DNA from: Chondrus crispus
Taxonomy: Eukaryota; Rhodophyta; Florideophyceae; Gigartinales; Gigartinaceae
Length of the DNA: 64,000 bases
NCBI RefSeq assembly: GCF_000350225.1
Contig: NW_005178981.1
Span: 124,001 to 188,000 of the forward strand
Direction of reading: 5' to 3'
Translations under genes and position numbers: made by a program
Shown here: one piece after another, positions 1-8,965 of the stretch
Position numbering within the stretch: position 1 is the stretch's first letter
How the letters are laid out: each line of letters begins with the position of its first letter
The notes under the pieces: generated by a model
What the model saw: the letters and a program-made list of their open reading frames with translations, nothing else
What the model was told of the DNA's origin: nothing
Databases searched by the model: none

Positions 1-3000
1 GCCCCTGACAAGAGTTCCCGACCTATTTCCTCAAATGCAGATGTCTGATCTCTTTGCCTCACGTGAATAAGGGGAAGTAAGGCATCTGCGGATGCATCCA
101 TATTTCTTGCGAAGGCGTCTCCGCTCGCGATACCCACCAAGATTACCCTCAGCAGTTTCAAAAGGGCTGCATGAACCACAGTGCTTGCTGGACCGAGCTC
201 TGGGTTTCGAGAATGCGATCGGGCCAAAGAGGCAACTGCTTCCAGGCTTCTTCGTTCTAGTTTTAAGTCCGCGTTTTGTCGTTGTAGGTCCATAAGATGC
301 AAAATGGTTTCGCTCATGTCTGGAGGGATTCGGCTCAACCACATTGGGTGCCGAATGACCACATCAGTTGTGAAACTGAACATCTTTGCACATACCGAAG
401 GAATAGTTAGCATTTCGTCCGTGAATATGGGAAGCAGAGAGGACAGACCGACGTAGCATGCTTCACCGACTTCAAAGTCCGAGCCTTCTGTCAGTATGCT
501 GCTCAGCAACCCAAATACCCTTTGGACGCCATCGTAACGTTCGTCGCGACTTGATTCGTTCAAATATTGGGATATGACCTCACAATAAAGTTTGATGATT
601 GCTATTGCGTTCCCCACGAGATCTCGTGACTCCTCGGGGGAGAGGTGTATCAAAGAGGAGTTTACAATGTCATCTGCCAATGTGATGAGGGATTGCCCGA
701 CATCTGGTCTGGACCTGCCAAATGATTTCGCGCAATTAAACGCAATACCATCTGGGGCATGTAAGGCTAGCAGCAGTGCACTACGAGTCCGCGGTCCCGC
801 ATTTTCACACATCGCTGCTCCTCGCAAAAGGTTCACTGTTGCTATGGCGCGTTCAGCAGCATCTGCATCTCTCTCTCTATCCTCGATGAGGGAATGAAGA
901 GAATGGTATGCTGGGAGCAACAGCTGGTCGGCGACAATATCTCCAAGCACTTTCGTCAGACACTTCCCAACAAGTCGTACCACAGGTGGTGGGAGATTTT
1001 GATAAGCCCCTGTCCCTGCTTGCAACAGCCTGTGCCAAATTTGAGAGTTTTGAATGTCATGGTATCTTGGAGTGCCAAGTGAGAGAGCGTAAAGGAGGGA
1101 TGCGGCAGCCTCTGCGACATCGCATTCGAAACCACGAGCGGACAAACCTTCCAATGCTTTCTCCATGCACCCAGCCCTGCCTACGGCAACGATTTCCATT
1201 CCACCAATGGTCTCAAATGCTGTTTTTGTTGTAGTCTCGTCATCAGATATGGGAACGAGATATGTTCTGGTCACTCGAGCCAGTGCCTCAAGTATTGCTG
1301 CTCCAACTCGAGGAGAGGCCTCGTCGATATGAACCCCTCGAGTCTCCAACATATGAGACTCTTTCTGCGCTACATCGAAAAGAGCAGAGAGCAGTATCTT
1401 GGCGTTCATAGGTGGCTTTCCATGGCCGTTAATCGAAGCAGGTGACAGAAACTGCCATGGAACCGATGAATGCTCGCCTTTCGCATCATCTGCAAGCACA
1501 CTACACGTCAACAGAATCAAAAAAAATAGATCTTCCTGAAAAATATCTAGTGGAAGTGAAGTCTTTCTGTTACGCATCGTACCCCATTGGAAGACTACCT
1601 CAGCAGCATGTACCAAGGACTCAGCCAGCATTGGTGCCATTTTGTTCAAAACGAATCTCAGTAGCACAGCCGCGGAAGCAAGGCGAGCTTCTGCAGCAGA
1701 GGTATCTTCAAAGCCCATGTCTTCTTCGTCGTCGGGAACATGAATGTTAGCTCCCGGTTCGTTTTCAAGCAAACTCTTCATCCAGAGCTTTCTGCAGTGC
1801 ATCACGACCTGTTCGATCTGTGGTGCCAGAGGATGCTCCTTCGACTTGACACCGTCGTCGGCCTGAAGCGAAATATTCGCCCAAGTCTCCAACAACACAT
1901 CTGTGACATCTTCGCTAATAACGTCCTCTTCATCAGCTTCAAGAGAGGCCAAGCTTATCGCCGCCGCATCCAGCAATTGACACGTATCCTTGGTAAAAAC
2001 TTCCAAATACATTCTCCCCAACTTCACAACGGTCATGATTCCATGTGCACAAGACATTCGCCGCCATACTTCAGCGTACGCCAGTTTCATGACACCTAGT
2101 TGAGACTTCGGCCACGCCTGTTTGTTCACGCCATCTACCATTGACTGCAGTATTTGCCCTGCTTCCTCATCGGTGTGATAGCTGCGCTGACTGATAGCGC
2201 TGACGGCGGTCAAGACTTGCGTCGCTTTCGGGATAGTGCGCGGCTCGTCGTCAGGGTCTCGTACGCTACTATGATAGCTCGTTACGACCAGGCAAAGCCG
2301 CAAAATTGTTGGCAGCTGCTCGATGATTTCATGCCATTCTTCTCCAGTAAACGCATTAATAACCACAGCCTCTAGAGACTCCTCGCCACTCGTAGCTTCA
2401 GCATACAAGTCCACGGGGGCGTCCGCAGATGGAGTGGCCTGGATCTTCGCTAAATCTGTCGCCAGCACTCTCAACACAGTATCTAAGGCGGGTAGCACTC
2501 GAGCGTCATAGTCCGGGGAGTTCATCGGTGGGTGTCCTGGGACGGTGAGGATGACCGATATTGAGGCCAAGGCAGCCTTTAGTAAGCCGATGAGATGTCC
2601 TTGGGGGGCGGAAAATTGCAAGCGAGCCTGAACGTGAACCTGGCGTTGCATTGAAGAGGCACGTCGTGAGGTATCAGTTATCATGAACTCCGCGCCAAGC
2701 AATTCGATAAGTTCGGTAGCTGCCCTGGCACTGTGAGCTGTTGCAGGGTCTGGGTTCGCTGCAGCCTCATGAACCAAATTGAAGAAGCGATTGCGTTCCT
2801 CAGCAGGCTCCTTGAGATATGCCCTTCGGGCGAGAACCGCTGCCGTTTGGAGAAGGGCAATGCGCTCGAATGTCACGAGCGCTGGTGTAGAGACAACAAA
2901 CACGACAAGGAGGGAGCGCAGAGAAGTTGCCCCATAGCGCTGCGGGGGAGTTAGGGTGTCCCATGCTTCCAAGGCTGCCGAGCGTAATGCACCAGCGGCA

Positions 3001-3182
3001 TGAAAGCGGGCGGCCGGGAGGGAGGTATATTGTATTACAGCCAGGGAGATGGGGATGGCATTCGGATGGCGAGATAGGTTCTTGATTGATTCCTCCGCAG
3101 GAATGCGGGTGGCCGGCACTTGGACATCACGGCAGGCTTGCTCGAAGGCTGCAACTTGAGCATGTTCCGGAAAGGTAGCCAT
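1..3182 (-). CDS. XPO4: Exportin-4, karyopherin-beta family nuclear export receptor (3' end beyond window)
   Basis: An uninterrupted frame begins at an ATG at 3182 and stays open for 1060 codons to the left edge; I checked every codon for stops. Exportin-4 is a Ran-GTP-dependent HEAT-repeat receptor that carries proteins such as eIF5A and SMAD3 through nuclear pores. The N-terminal 110 residues have the karyopherin pattern of paired helices, with an alanine-rich helix near residue 60. Around residue 575, the motif EDLFFLILLTCSVLADD matches the central exportin-4 segment. A later stretch (LLPIFTDEMLTIPSVC, near residue 945) matches the C-terminal third in order and spacing. Animal exportin-4 is about 1150 residues, so only the extreme C-terminus should be missing. 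There is no intron. It is divergent from the TIR-kinase gene, with about 1.1 kb between the two starts. Other exportins are less likely because the two internal motifs are exportin-4-like. Confidence 0.88.
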   Translation of the reverse strand, partial: MATFPEHAQVAAFEQACRDVQVPATRIPAEESIKNLSRHPNAIPISLAVIQYTSLPAARFHAAGALRSAALEAWDTLTPPQRYGATSLRSLLVVFVVSTPALVTFERIALLQTAAVLARRAYLKEPAEERNRFFNLVHEAAANPDPATAHSARAATELIELLGAEFMITDTSRRASSMQRQVHVQARLQFSAPQGHLIGLLKAALASISVILTVPGHPPMNSPDYDARVLPALDTVLRVLATDLAKIQATPSADAPVDLYAEATSGEESLEAVVINAFTGEEWHEIIEQLPTILRLCLVVTSYHSSVRDPDDEPRTIPKATQVLTAVSAISQRSYHTDEEAGQILQSMVDGVNKQAWPKSQLGVMKLAYAEVWRRMSCAHGIMTVVKLGRMYLEVFTKDTCQLLDAAAISLASLEADEEDVISEDVTDVLLETWANISLQADDGVKSKEHPLAPQIEQVVMHCRKLWMKSLLENEPGANIHVPDDEEDMGFEDTSAAEARLASAAVLLRFVLNKMAPMLAESLVHAAEVVFQWGTMRNRKTSLPLDIFQEDLFFLILLTCSVLADDAKGEHSSVPWQFLSPASINGHGKPPMNAKILLSALFDVAQKESHMLETRGVHIDEASPRVGAAILEALARVTRTYLVPISDDETTTKTAFETIGGMEIVAVGRAGCMEKALEGLSARGFECDVAEAAASLLYALSLGTPRYHDIQNSQIWHRLLQAGTGAYQNLPPPVVRLVGKCLTKVLGDIVADQLLLPAYHSLHSLIEDRERDADAAERAIATVNLLRGAAMCENAGPRTRSALLLALHAPDGIAFNCAKSFGRSRPDVGQSLITLADDIVNSSLIHLSPEESRDLVGNAIAIIKLYCEVISQYLNESSRDERYDGVQRVFGLLSSILTEGSDFEVGEACYVGLSSLLPIFTDEMLTIPSVCAKMFSFTTDVVIRHPMWLSRIPPDMSETILHLMDLQRQNADLKLERRSLEAVASLARSHSRNPELGPASTVVHAALLKLLRVILVGIASGDAFARNMDASADALLPLIHVRQRDQTSAFEEIGRELLSG

Positions 3183-3278
3183 TCCGTACAATCGGGGGGA
3201 AGGACACAAATCGGTCGACGTATCCTAATCGGAGATGGAATCTAAGCTGGACAGTCTTCTTCTGATGTACAAGCCGTA

Positions 3279-3350
3279 GGGCAGAGGGGTGATGGGGAGG
3301 GGTGGAGGGTTGGTGATGGGGAGGGGTGGGAGGGGTGACGGGCGGCGAGG
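3279..3350 (+). promoter_or_regulatory. G-rich tract upstream of the exportin-4 start, possible G-quadruplex
   Basis: At least seven runs of three or four G lie within about 70 bases, separated by one to eight bases, including a partly duplicated GATGGGGAGGGGTGG segment. The tract lies about 100 bases upstream of the exportin-4 ATG, so on that gene's coding strand it is C-rich. Such runs can fold into quadruplexes and are common near promoters. A regulatory role is inference only. Confidence 0.35.
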
Positions 3351-3596
3351 GTGCACTCTTTCAGCAGACCGTCACATCAACAGGCAGGCGTGTAAATGAG
3401 GTGACCGGTGATGGGTCGTCACACAGCGTGTTACCTTGTGAAGAGAGAGGAAGGGATCTGCGGCGGCTCAGGTCCTTTCTACCTGGCACTTAGTCATGGT
3501 CAGCAGTGATTGGCCCCTTTATTCATATAGAAACACCATCTGTACATGTTTAAAGCGAGGCAGATATACAGTGCGCGATATTATTAGAATTGGATT

Positions 3597-3742
3597 GGCT
3601 GTTCTACCTGGCGAATTTTCTCCCCTGTCTGCACAACTTTACTGTACTGTACAGGGGAGAAAATGCGCTGGCCGTTCTACCCGGCGAAATTTCTCCCCTG
3701 TGTGTACAATTTTATTGTACTGTACAGGGGAGAAAATCCGCT
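3597..3742. repeat. Two tandem 73-bp units, each an inverted repeat
   Basis: Units at 3597-3669 and 3670-3742 are near-identical with a 73-base period. Inside each, TTTCTCCCCTGT is followed about 20 bases later by its reverse complement ACAGGGGAGAAA, so each unit can fold into a hairpin. It lies about 500 bases upstream of the TIR-kinase start. It could be a MITE remnant or a duplicated regulatory hairpin. No coding potential is credible here. The rest of 3351-4260 shows nothing I can name. Confidence 0.6.
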
Positions 3743-4260
3743 GGGTGGAACGGCCCTCTCGGGGCGCGAAAAGTTCGAGATCCGTGGGCGAAATCAGGAA
3801 TGGCCCGCTGGGACCACTCGCGAGACTGAATATACTGTATTACCCCACGCCTTTCCCCCTTAAAAGCCGGCGACATAGTGGTGGCCGCCAAACCCAACAG
3901 AACCTCATCTATCTGTTTCTAAAAAGGATTCGGGGTAATTTACAGTATGCCAGGCGACGTGATTCGGGTGCATCCCATCAGCAAAAACGCTGCGATCAGG
4001 CTCAAAGTTCCTGATGGCCATCGCACACGTACATCTACAAATTTTATCACAGAGTTTGGAAACATCCAATTGCGTTAATAATGAAACTTCATTTACGCAG
4101 TTCGTGCCAAACGGAATCTTTATATTTCCTCACTGGGTTTTACGCATCCGACCGAGAATTGATTTCTTTCTGCGAGTCTGATCGCGTTTCCCTTGCTGCA
4201 TACTTGTATTCGAATTGGCGCTTGTTGTGGGCGCCGTCTACACGCTGCCCACCCATCATC

Positions 4261-6840
4261 ATGGGAAGCGGCTTGAGTACCACCCGTCACTCGTCCGATC
4301 CCTCGTCTCACTACTCGTCTCCCTTCCCTCGTCGCCGTGTCAAGAGAACCCGCCGCAAACATCGCGATCGCCCCTCGCCAATCATTCCGGATGTCCACGA
4401 TCAGCGCGTCTCCGGTTCGCCTCCCGATTTCGAGGCTTCGGAACCCGACCTAACCCTCCGTCACCGGAACGGGCCGCTTGTCCCCAATCCGCGCAAGTCA
4501 CGCACCCCACCTACTCCGAACCAACGCCCCAACAGTCACATGCGCGATCCTTCCCAGCATCACCCGTATGAGCCTTCTCGAGGGGGGCCCACGGGCAGTG
4601 TTCCAGACCCTCCTCACATGCCTGTTAAGGCCACCTTTCCATCTACCGACGCGCCCGCAAGTCCTACCACCGCTCCCGTCAGATATGGCCGCCCTGAGCG
4701 TCTAGGTCTGGACCGAAAGGATTTCATTAACGTTCACCGCAAAGATTACACAGGAAGGATTGAGCTTCTTCAGGGCTCGGTCGAGGGTCTTGCCAAAGAA
4801 GATGAGACTGATGTCCTCATCGTCTACCTCCGCGAGCGCGGCGTGTACAAAGCCAATCGCGATTCGTCACTCGCTGCTCTTAATAGGGCAAAACTCTCCC
4901 TCCCAAGCTTGGAGAAGGAATCTAAACCCCAGCCATCTTATCGCAGACATTACCACTGTTGGCTATCGCGCCAAATACCTCGGCCTCGTCCGGTCGGCTT
5001 CGAGTACAAGAGATTACTGGTCTACGAGGATCCTGGCGAAGAACTCACGAGGGATGATAACATTGTTTTGGATATTGTCAAATGTCTCACCACTGTCATC
5101 GGTGGTGATGTCAGGATCGAGTCTGTTCTTATCCCTTTGTCGGGTGCCCTGCTGTCGCCCTCCCTCAGAAAGCACTTTGTGAAAGCTGCCGTCGAGGTGT
5201 CTTATGCCTGGATGCGCATGGGCCTGCCTCTTCGCTCTGTCAAGATCTTATTACCCGAGACTGATATTACGAAGGATATCGAAACTTTTAGGAAGGCTCG
5301 CGATGCCTTAACTAGGCCTGCTATTTCCCCCGCCCTTGGCCCTGCTCCGGCCCATGATGTTTACTTTTCCTACGCCCAGAAGGATAAGGAGGCGGCCAGG
5401 GACATGATCTCTTATCTTTCTTCAAAGAATCCTTCCATTCGGATCTTTGAAGCTGAATCTCGCGATATTACCATCCGTAAGCGAGGTGTGGTCGACAACA
5501 GTATTATGGAAGCTGCGAGCGCCAGTCGCATCTTCCTCGCGTTACTTTCGGACGACTACTTCCATTCTGTTGAGTGCACCGAAGCCTTCTCGCTAGCATG
5601 CTGCAGGGATTTCGAGTCACAGGGTAACTTTATTATTCCCTTGTTTTGGCGATCATGTGATCTTACGCCACTTGCTAAGCGTCTTGTCGTCACGGAGGGT
5701 GTCGATTGTCGGGAGGCGTCGTTTGAGAAGGCACGGACTCTGCTGGACGAAATCCTATCCGCGTTGACAGCACGGAGCCCTCGGGGTGATGCCGGGCCCA
5801 GCCCGGAGGAGATCCTTGAGGGTGCTGCGGCCGGATCAGGAATCAATGGCATCACTGGTCATGAAGAGCAACAGCTGCGTATCGCAGAAAATCTCCTCAT
5901 GAAGAAGGACGGCAATGATAACGAACTTTTCGAAGCGCTGGCGGAGCAACCTGATCCGGATGAGACCGTTTCACAGATGTTCTTTGATGCCGCATGGCGA
6001 AGAGCTTGGGCTGTTGACTTTAGGGAGATCGTGTTTGGTCCGAGAATTGGTGCTGGAGGATTTGGAGAGGTGTACAAATGCAAGTACGAGGGGAAGATGG
6101 TGGCGGTGAAGACTTTGCAAAAGGTGGAAGACGACGATCCGAATGCGCTTATGGGCGAATTTATGGTGGAAATGAAGCTGATGTCTAAGCTCCGACACTC
6201 CAACATTGTACAGTTCAAGAGAGCATGTATTCACGTTCCAAACTTGGCAATCATCTTGGAGTTTATGCCCGGGGGCAGTCTGTACCGCGCCATTCATCGC
6301 AGACGTAGAAATGTCCTTGGAGCGTTTCCGCTTCTCAAGATTGTGTGGATCGCACTTGGCGTAGCAAAGGGGATGGCATTCTTGCACGGCCAGTATCCTG
6401 TTGTTATCCATCGCGATGTCAAGTCACCAAATATTCTGCTAGGGACAAACGTTCGGGAAGTCAAGATCACGGACTTTGGGCTTAGCAGACTACGAGTCAA
6501 CTCGTACGTTAGTACGGGCCCAGGCGGTACTCCTGAATGGATGGCACCTGAACTTTTGAGACAAGACGCCTTCAACGAGAAATCAGACGTGTTTTCGTTT
6601 GGCGTAATTCTTTGGGAACTGGTCGTGGGTGAGAAGCCATGGCGTGATGAGCACCCCATGCAAATTGTATACAAGGTTGGTAATCGGGGTCTCAAACTTC
6701 CGACGCCACCGCCAGAACAATGTGCCCCTGAGCTTAGACAGATGATTGTGGAGTGCTTTGCGGACGATCCCAGCCGACGACCACCATTCTGTAATATTGC
6801 TGCAAGATTAGAAGACATGTGCAAGCAATTTGATATCTAG
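4261..6840 (+). CDS. TIR-domain / tyrosine-kinase-like (TKL) protein kinase, predicted N-myristoylated
   Basis: Intronless, 859 residues from the preferred ATG at 4261; an in-frame ATG at 4081 would add 60 residues of unlikely composition. The 4261 start gives MGSGLSTT, an N-myristoylation pattern (Gly2, Ser6), followed by the basic cluster RRRVKRTRRKHR, together a membrane anchor. Residues 30-150 are Pro/Ser-rich and disordered. Residues about 165-340 form an alpha/beta region I cannot assign. Residues about 365-505 are a TIR domain: HDVYFSYAQ strand A, then S-DDYFHS-VECTE near 430-441. TIR NADases carry a Glu in this helix; here Glu441 sits one residue off the usual spacing. Residues about 587-855 are a complete kinase domain: glycine loop 597-602, VAVK Lys617, HRDVKSPN 717-724, DFG 738-740, APE 762-764, closest in style to Raf/CTR1-like TKL kinases. 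All catalytic residues are present. Function in immune or stress signalling is inferred. Confidence 0.85.
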   Translation: MGSGLSTTRHSSDPSSHYSSPFPRRRVKRTRRKHRDRPSPIIPDVHDQRVSGSPPDFEASEPDLTLRHRNGPLVPNPRKSRTPPTPNQRPNSHMRDPSQHHPYEPSRGGPTGSVPDPPHMPVKATFPSTDAPASPTTAPVRYGRPERLGLDRKDFINVHRKDYTGRIELLQGSVEGLAKEDETDVLIVYLRERGVYKANRDSSLAALNRAKLSLPSLEKESKPQPSYRRHYHCWLSRQIPRPRPVGFEYKRLLVYEDPGEELTRDDNIVLDIVKCLTTVIGGDVRIESVLIPLSGALLSPSLRKHFVKAAVEVSYAWMRMGLPLRSVKILLPETDITKDIETFRKARDALTRPAISPALGPAPAHDVYFSYAQKDKEAARDMISYLSSKNPSIRIFEAESRDITIRKRGVVDNSIMEAASASRIFLALLSDDYFHSVECTEAFSLACCRDFESQGNFIIPLFWRSCDLTPLAKRLVVTEGVDCREASFEKARTLLDEILSALTARSPRGDAGPSPEEILEGAAAGSGINGITGHEEQQLRIAENLLMKKDGNDNELFEALAEQPDPDETVSQMFFDAAWRRAWAVDFREIVFGPRIGAGGFGEVYKCKYEGKMVAVKTLQKVEDDDPNALMGEFMVEMKLMSKLRHSNIVQFKRACIHVPNLAIILEFMPGGSLYRAIHRRRRNVLGAFPLLKIVWIALGVAKGMAFLHGQYPVVIHRDVKSPNILLGTNVREVKITDFGLSRLRVNSYVSTGPGGTPEWMAPELLRQDAFNEKSDVFSFGVILWELVVGEKPWRDEHPMQIVYKVGNRGLKLPTPPPEQCAPELRQMIVECFADDPSRRPPFCNIAARLEDMCKQFDI

Positions 6841-7092
6841 AATGGATAATCGCGTGGATTACTCGGCTAGCGAAACTATTTTGGTAAAGAATTGCGGCAA
6901 CTGATGCAGGGATCCTACAGCGGCCGCTCCTGGCAATGCTAGTACTGTACTCTCACATGAAGTAGGGAGGGGGGTTTCAGACGTGCTCGACAACATCTTG
7001 GCACACCAGGCACACCAGTTTGGAAGTTTTTCTCGATGTACAGTGGACGGATGACATCCGTCACCCCTGTCTCGGGTCTTAGCTCTGTTGTA

Positions 7093-7098
7093 AATAAA
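7093..7098 (+). terminator. Candidate polyadenylation signal of the TIR-kinase gene
   Basis: AATAAA lies 253 bases after the TIR-kinase stop, the first canonical hexamer downstream. It is a plausible 3' end signal, but no cleavage-site evidence is available. Confidence 0.35.
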
Positions 7099-7200
7099 GA
7101 TGGAAGGTATATGATAAGGTACACATTAAGTTAAACAAACGGCATACACCGATGCTGTAAGTAAAGAGACGTTAAATTAAAACAAAGGACAGATTACAGT

Positions 7201-7370
7201 TACAGCGCTGCTTACAGTAAATGTTTACTCGGTAAAATTCCTGAGTAAGCATTTACTCGCAATCTGATTAACATTTACTCGGTGTCGAGTTGATCGTTGC
7301 GAGTAAATGGTTACTCCTTAACATTCCCGGGTAAACATTTACCCGCAACCAGGTTAACCTTTACTGTATG
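7201..7370. repeat. Degenerate short repeats around the motif ATTTACTCG
   Basis: The core (G/C)ATTTAC(T/C)CG occurs near 7223, 7250, 7272 and 7336, and in inverted form near 7299. Spacing is irregular (about 25-60 bases). Direct and inverted copies together could form hairpins. It may be a decayed transposable-element end or a cluster of binding sites. The surrounding 6841-7560 has no credible protein gene. Confidence 0.45.
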
Positions 7371-7570
7371 GCCTTTAATGGCTTACGAGACATGTCATAC
7401 AGTCATTATAAACTGAGTGACATGTGACTGTATACTCGACGATATGATATCGAGTATAGGTTTACTGTTCCTCGCTTTGCTTGACAGTTAACGTTTACTT
7501 ACGGATAAAAGCGCGCGAAACCGGAACAATCCTCTCGTATTGCTGCGGACAGTTCGATTTTTACGTTTCA

Positions 7571-7578
7571 TATAAAAA
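7571..7578 (+). promoter_or_regulatory. TATA-box-like element
   Basis: TATAAAAA lies in a gene-free stretch, about 290 bases before the structured region at 7860-8240. It could position transcription starting near 7600. Without transcript data it remains a sequence match. Confidence 0.3.
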
Positions 7579-7625
7579 GGGACCCGAAGTTTTTTATATC
7601 GAGCGCCCACCATCATTCTCACCAA

Positions 7626-7707
7626 CGTCACTCTTTTGTTTTCTTGCGCGTTGGTTTTTTCGAAATCGTCACTCTTTTGTTTTCTTGCGCTTTGGTTTCT
7701 TTCACAC
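7626..7707 (+). repeat. Tandem duplication, 41-bp unit, two copies
   Basis: The segment starting CGTCACTCTTTTGTTTTCTT at 7626 is repeated from 7667 with only a few changes. It is pyrimidine-rich. It lies just downstream of the TATA-like element and could be part of a transcript leader or a simple local duplication. Confidence 0.6.
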
Positions 7708-7859
7708 TTGACCGCTTGTTGATGTCAAGAACGGGTGTGGTATGTGTCACTCTGTGTTTCGTTTTCTAGACAGACAAATCGGGGATCTGACATTTCAACT
7801 GAATTTTTAGCCTCCGAGTTGTGTCTGACCGACATGTGCAGACAGGAAAAGTAGCGCGA

Positions 7860-8240
7860 TCTGCGTACGTCGAGGCCGAGAGGACAGAGTCGACCCCTCA
7901 CGGGGTCGATCGCTAGGTGAGGAATCTGACCTTGGCGGGGCTATAGCCACAACGAGTGAGCCCGCTGGGGGCTTCGATACGCGTCAAGAAAGGGAGCTCT
8001 CGGCAGAAAAAGAAAGCCTCAGAGGCGTGGAGCCAACTCAAAGTGGCCCCACTTCCATAACCCCTTTTTCGCTACACGTTCAGTCTTAGTTCTAAAGCCC
8101 GCAAGTTGCTACAGGGCGCAGTATGAGTCAGTCGAGGCTGTGGGGCTATCCCGCTGTCAAGCACCAAACGAAGGATGACAGGCCCTCTCCAAGTTTCGCT
8201 TCCCCAGGGAAACGAAACGTCACAGCCCTTGCATGTAAAG
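7860..8240 (+). ncRNA. Candidate structured non-coding RNA, identity unknown (weak RNase P-like features)
   Basis: No long frame exists here, yet perfect or near-perfect stems are dense. TCGACCCC 7890-7897 pairs with GGGGTCGA 7902-7909 across a four-base loop. GCGGG 7935-7939 pairs with CCCGC 7961-7965. GGCTGTG 8136-8142 closes with CACAGCC 8221-8227 around two internal hairpins: CTGTCA 8154-8159 with TGACAG 8176-8181, and GTTTCG 8193-8198 with CGAAAC 8213-8218. That gives a three-way-junction shape. GAGGAATCTGACC near 7918, CATAACCCC near 8055 and TTCAGTCTTAG near 8080 faintly recall the conserved CR-I and CR-V regions of eukaryotic RNase P RNA, but the implied P4 pairing is only about four base pairs. 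It could be a different RNA or two adjacent RNAs. Confidence 0.3.
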
Positions 8241-8683
8241 GCCTCCATGCTGTCGTTTCAATTAAGTGGAAGTAAGCAATGATATCTTAAACGAAAAAAT
8301 AGCCTGAACTTTATTTGGAATGCAAGATCATATATCCCCTTTCCTACGCCTTTGAATGCATGGACTATGCGATGCGACGCGTTTGGGGAAAGCAGTTCCA
8401 AAGATTTCGAACCTATCCTCATTATGAATGCGGACTCCTATTTCTTGCATGCCGCATAGTAGTAATATGGTTCTGCTCGCTGTGCGAAAACCACGTGCAA
8501 ATCGAGCTGTCGGTATGGCATGCTCATGTTGCGGTTAGCGCCCCGAACAATTGGCTGCCAAACACACAAGTTGATACTGTCCTTGCATCACGTGCAGGGC
8601 CTTCCCGGGGCGCAGCAGGATCTGAAATGTTCACATGTAGCGTGTGTTTATGTTGCGTTTGCCAACCTGAAAAGGGGGGTGCA

Positions 8684-8965
8684 AATCTCATTATGAGATT
8701 CGAGTACCAAAAAAAGGGACTTGAAACTCATAATGAGTTTCGAGTACCAAAAAAGGGACTCGAAACTCATGAGTTTCGAACGCCCGAAAAAAGGTACTCG
8801 AAAGTCAAAATGAGAAGGGCCCCGAATCATCTGCAGGGGCCCTTCAGGGGCGGGTACTGTGTGTTTCACATGCAGAGTATCCTCATTTTGAGTTTTGAGC
8901 ACCAAAAACGGGGTTCGAAACTCATTCTGAGTTTCGAGTACCAAAAAAAGGGACTCGAAACTATG
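8684..8965. repeat. Palindrome-rich minisatellite with GAGTACCAAAAAA-type units
   Basis: Units containing CGAGTACCAAAAAA(A)GGGACT recur near 8701, 8741, 8900 and 8935, interleaved with palindromes such as AAACTCATGAGTTT near 8763. Between the two blocks, AGGGCCCC at 8816-8823 and GGGGCCCT at 8836-8843 form a perfect 8-bp stem. Long frames crossing this region are a by-product of the repeats. The preceding stretch 8241-8683 shows nothing I can name. Confidence 0.6.

Noticed and set aside
3496..4014. 172-codon frame upstream of the TIR-kinase
   Set aside because: Covers the tandem hairpin repeat, so the protein repeats itself; no domain and three overlapping alternatives.
4081..4260. 60-residue N-terminal extension of the TIR-kinase
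   Set aside because: In frame and open, but composition is unlike the rest and the 4261 ATG creates a myristoylation start with a basic anchor. Not excluded.
8165..8185. AAGGATGACA, a U6-snRNA-like string
   Set aside because: No ACAGAGA box or U6 5' stem nearby; a short chance match.
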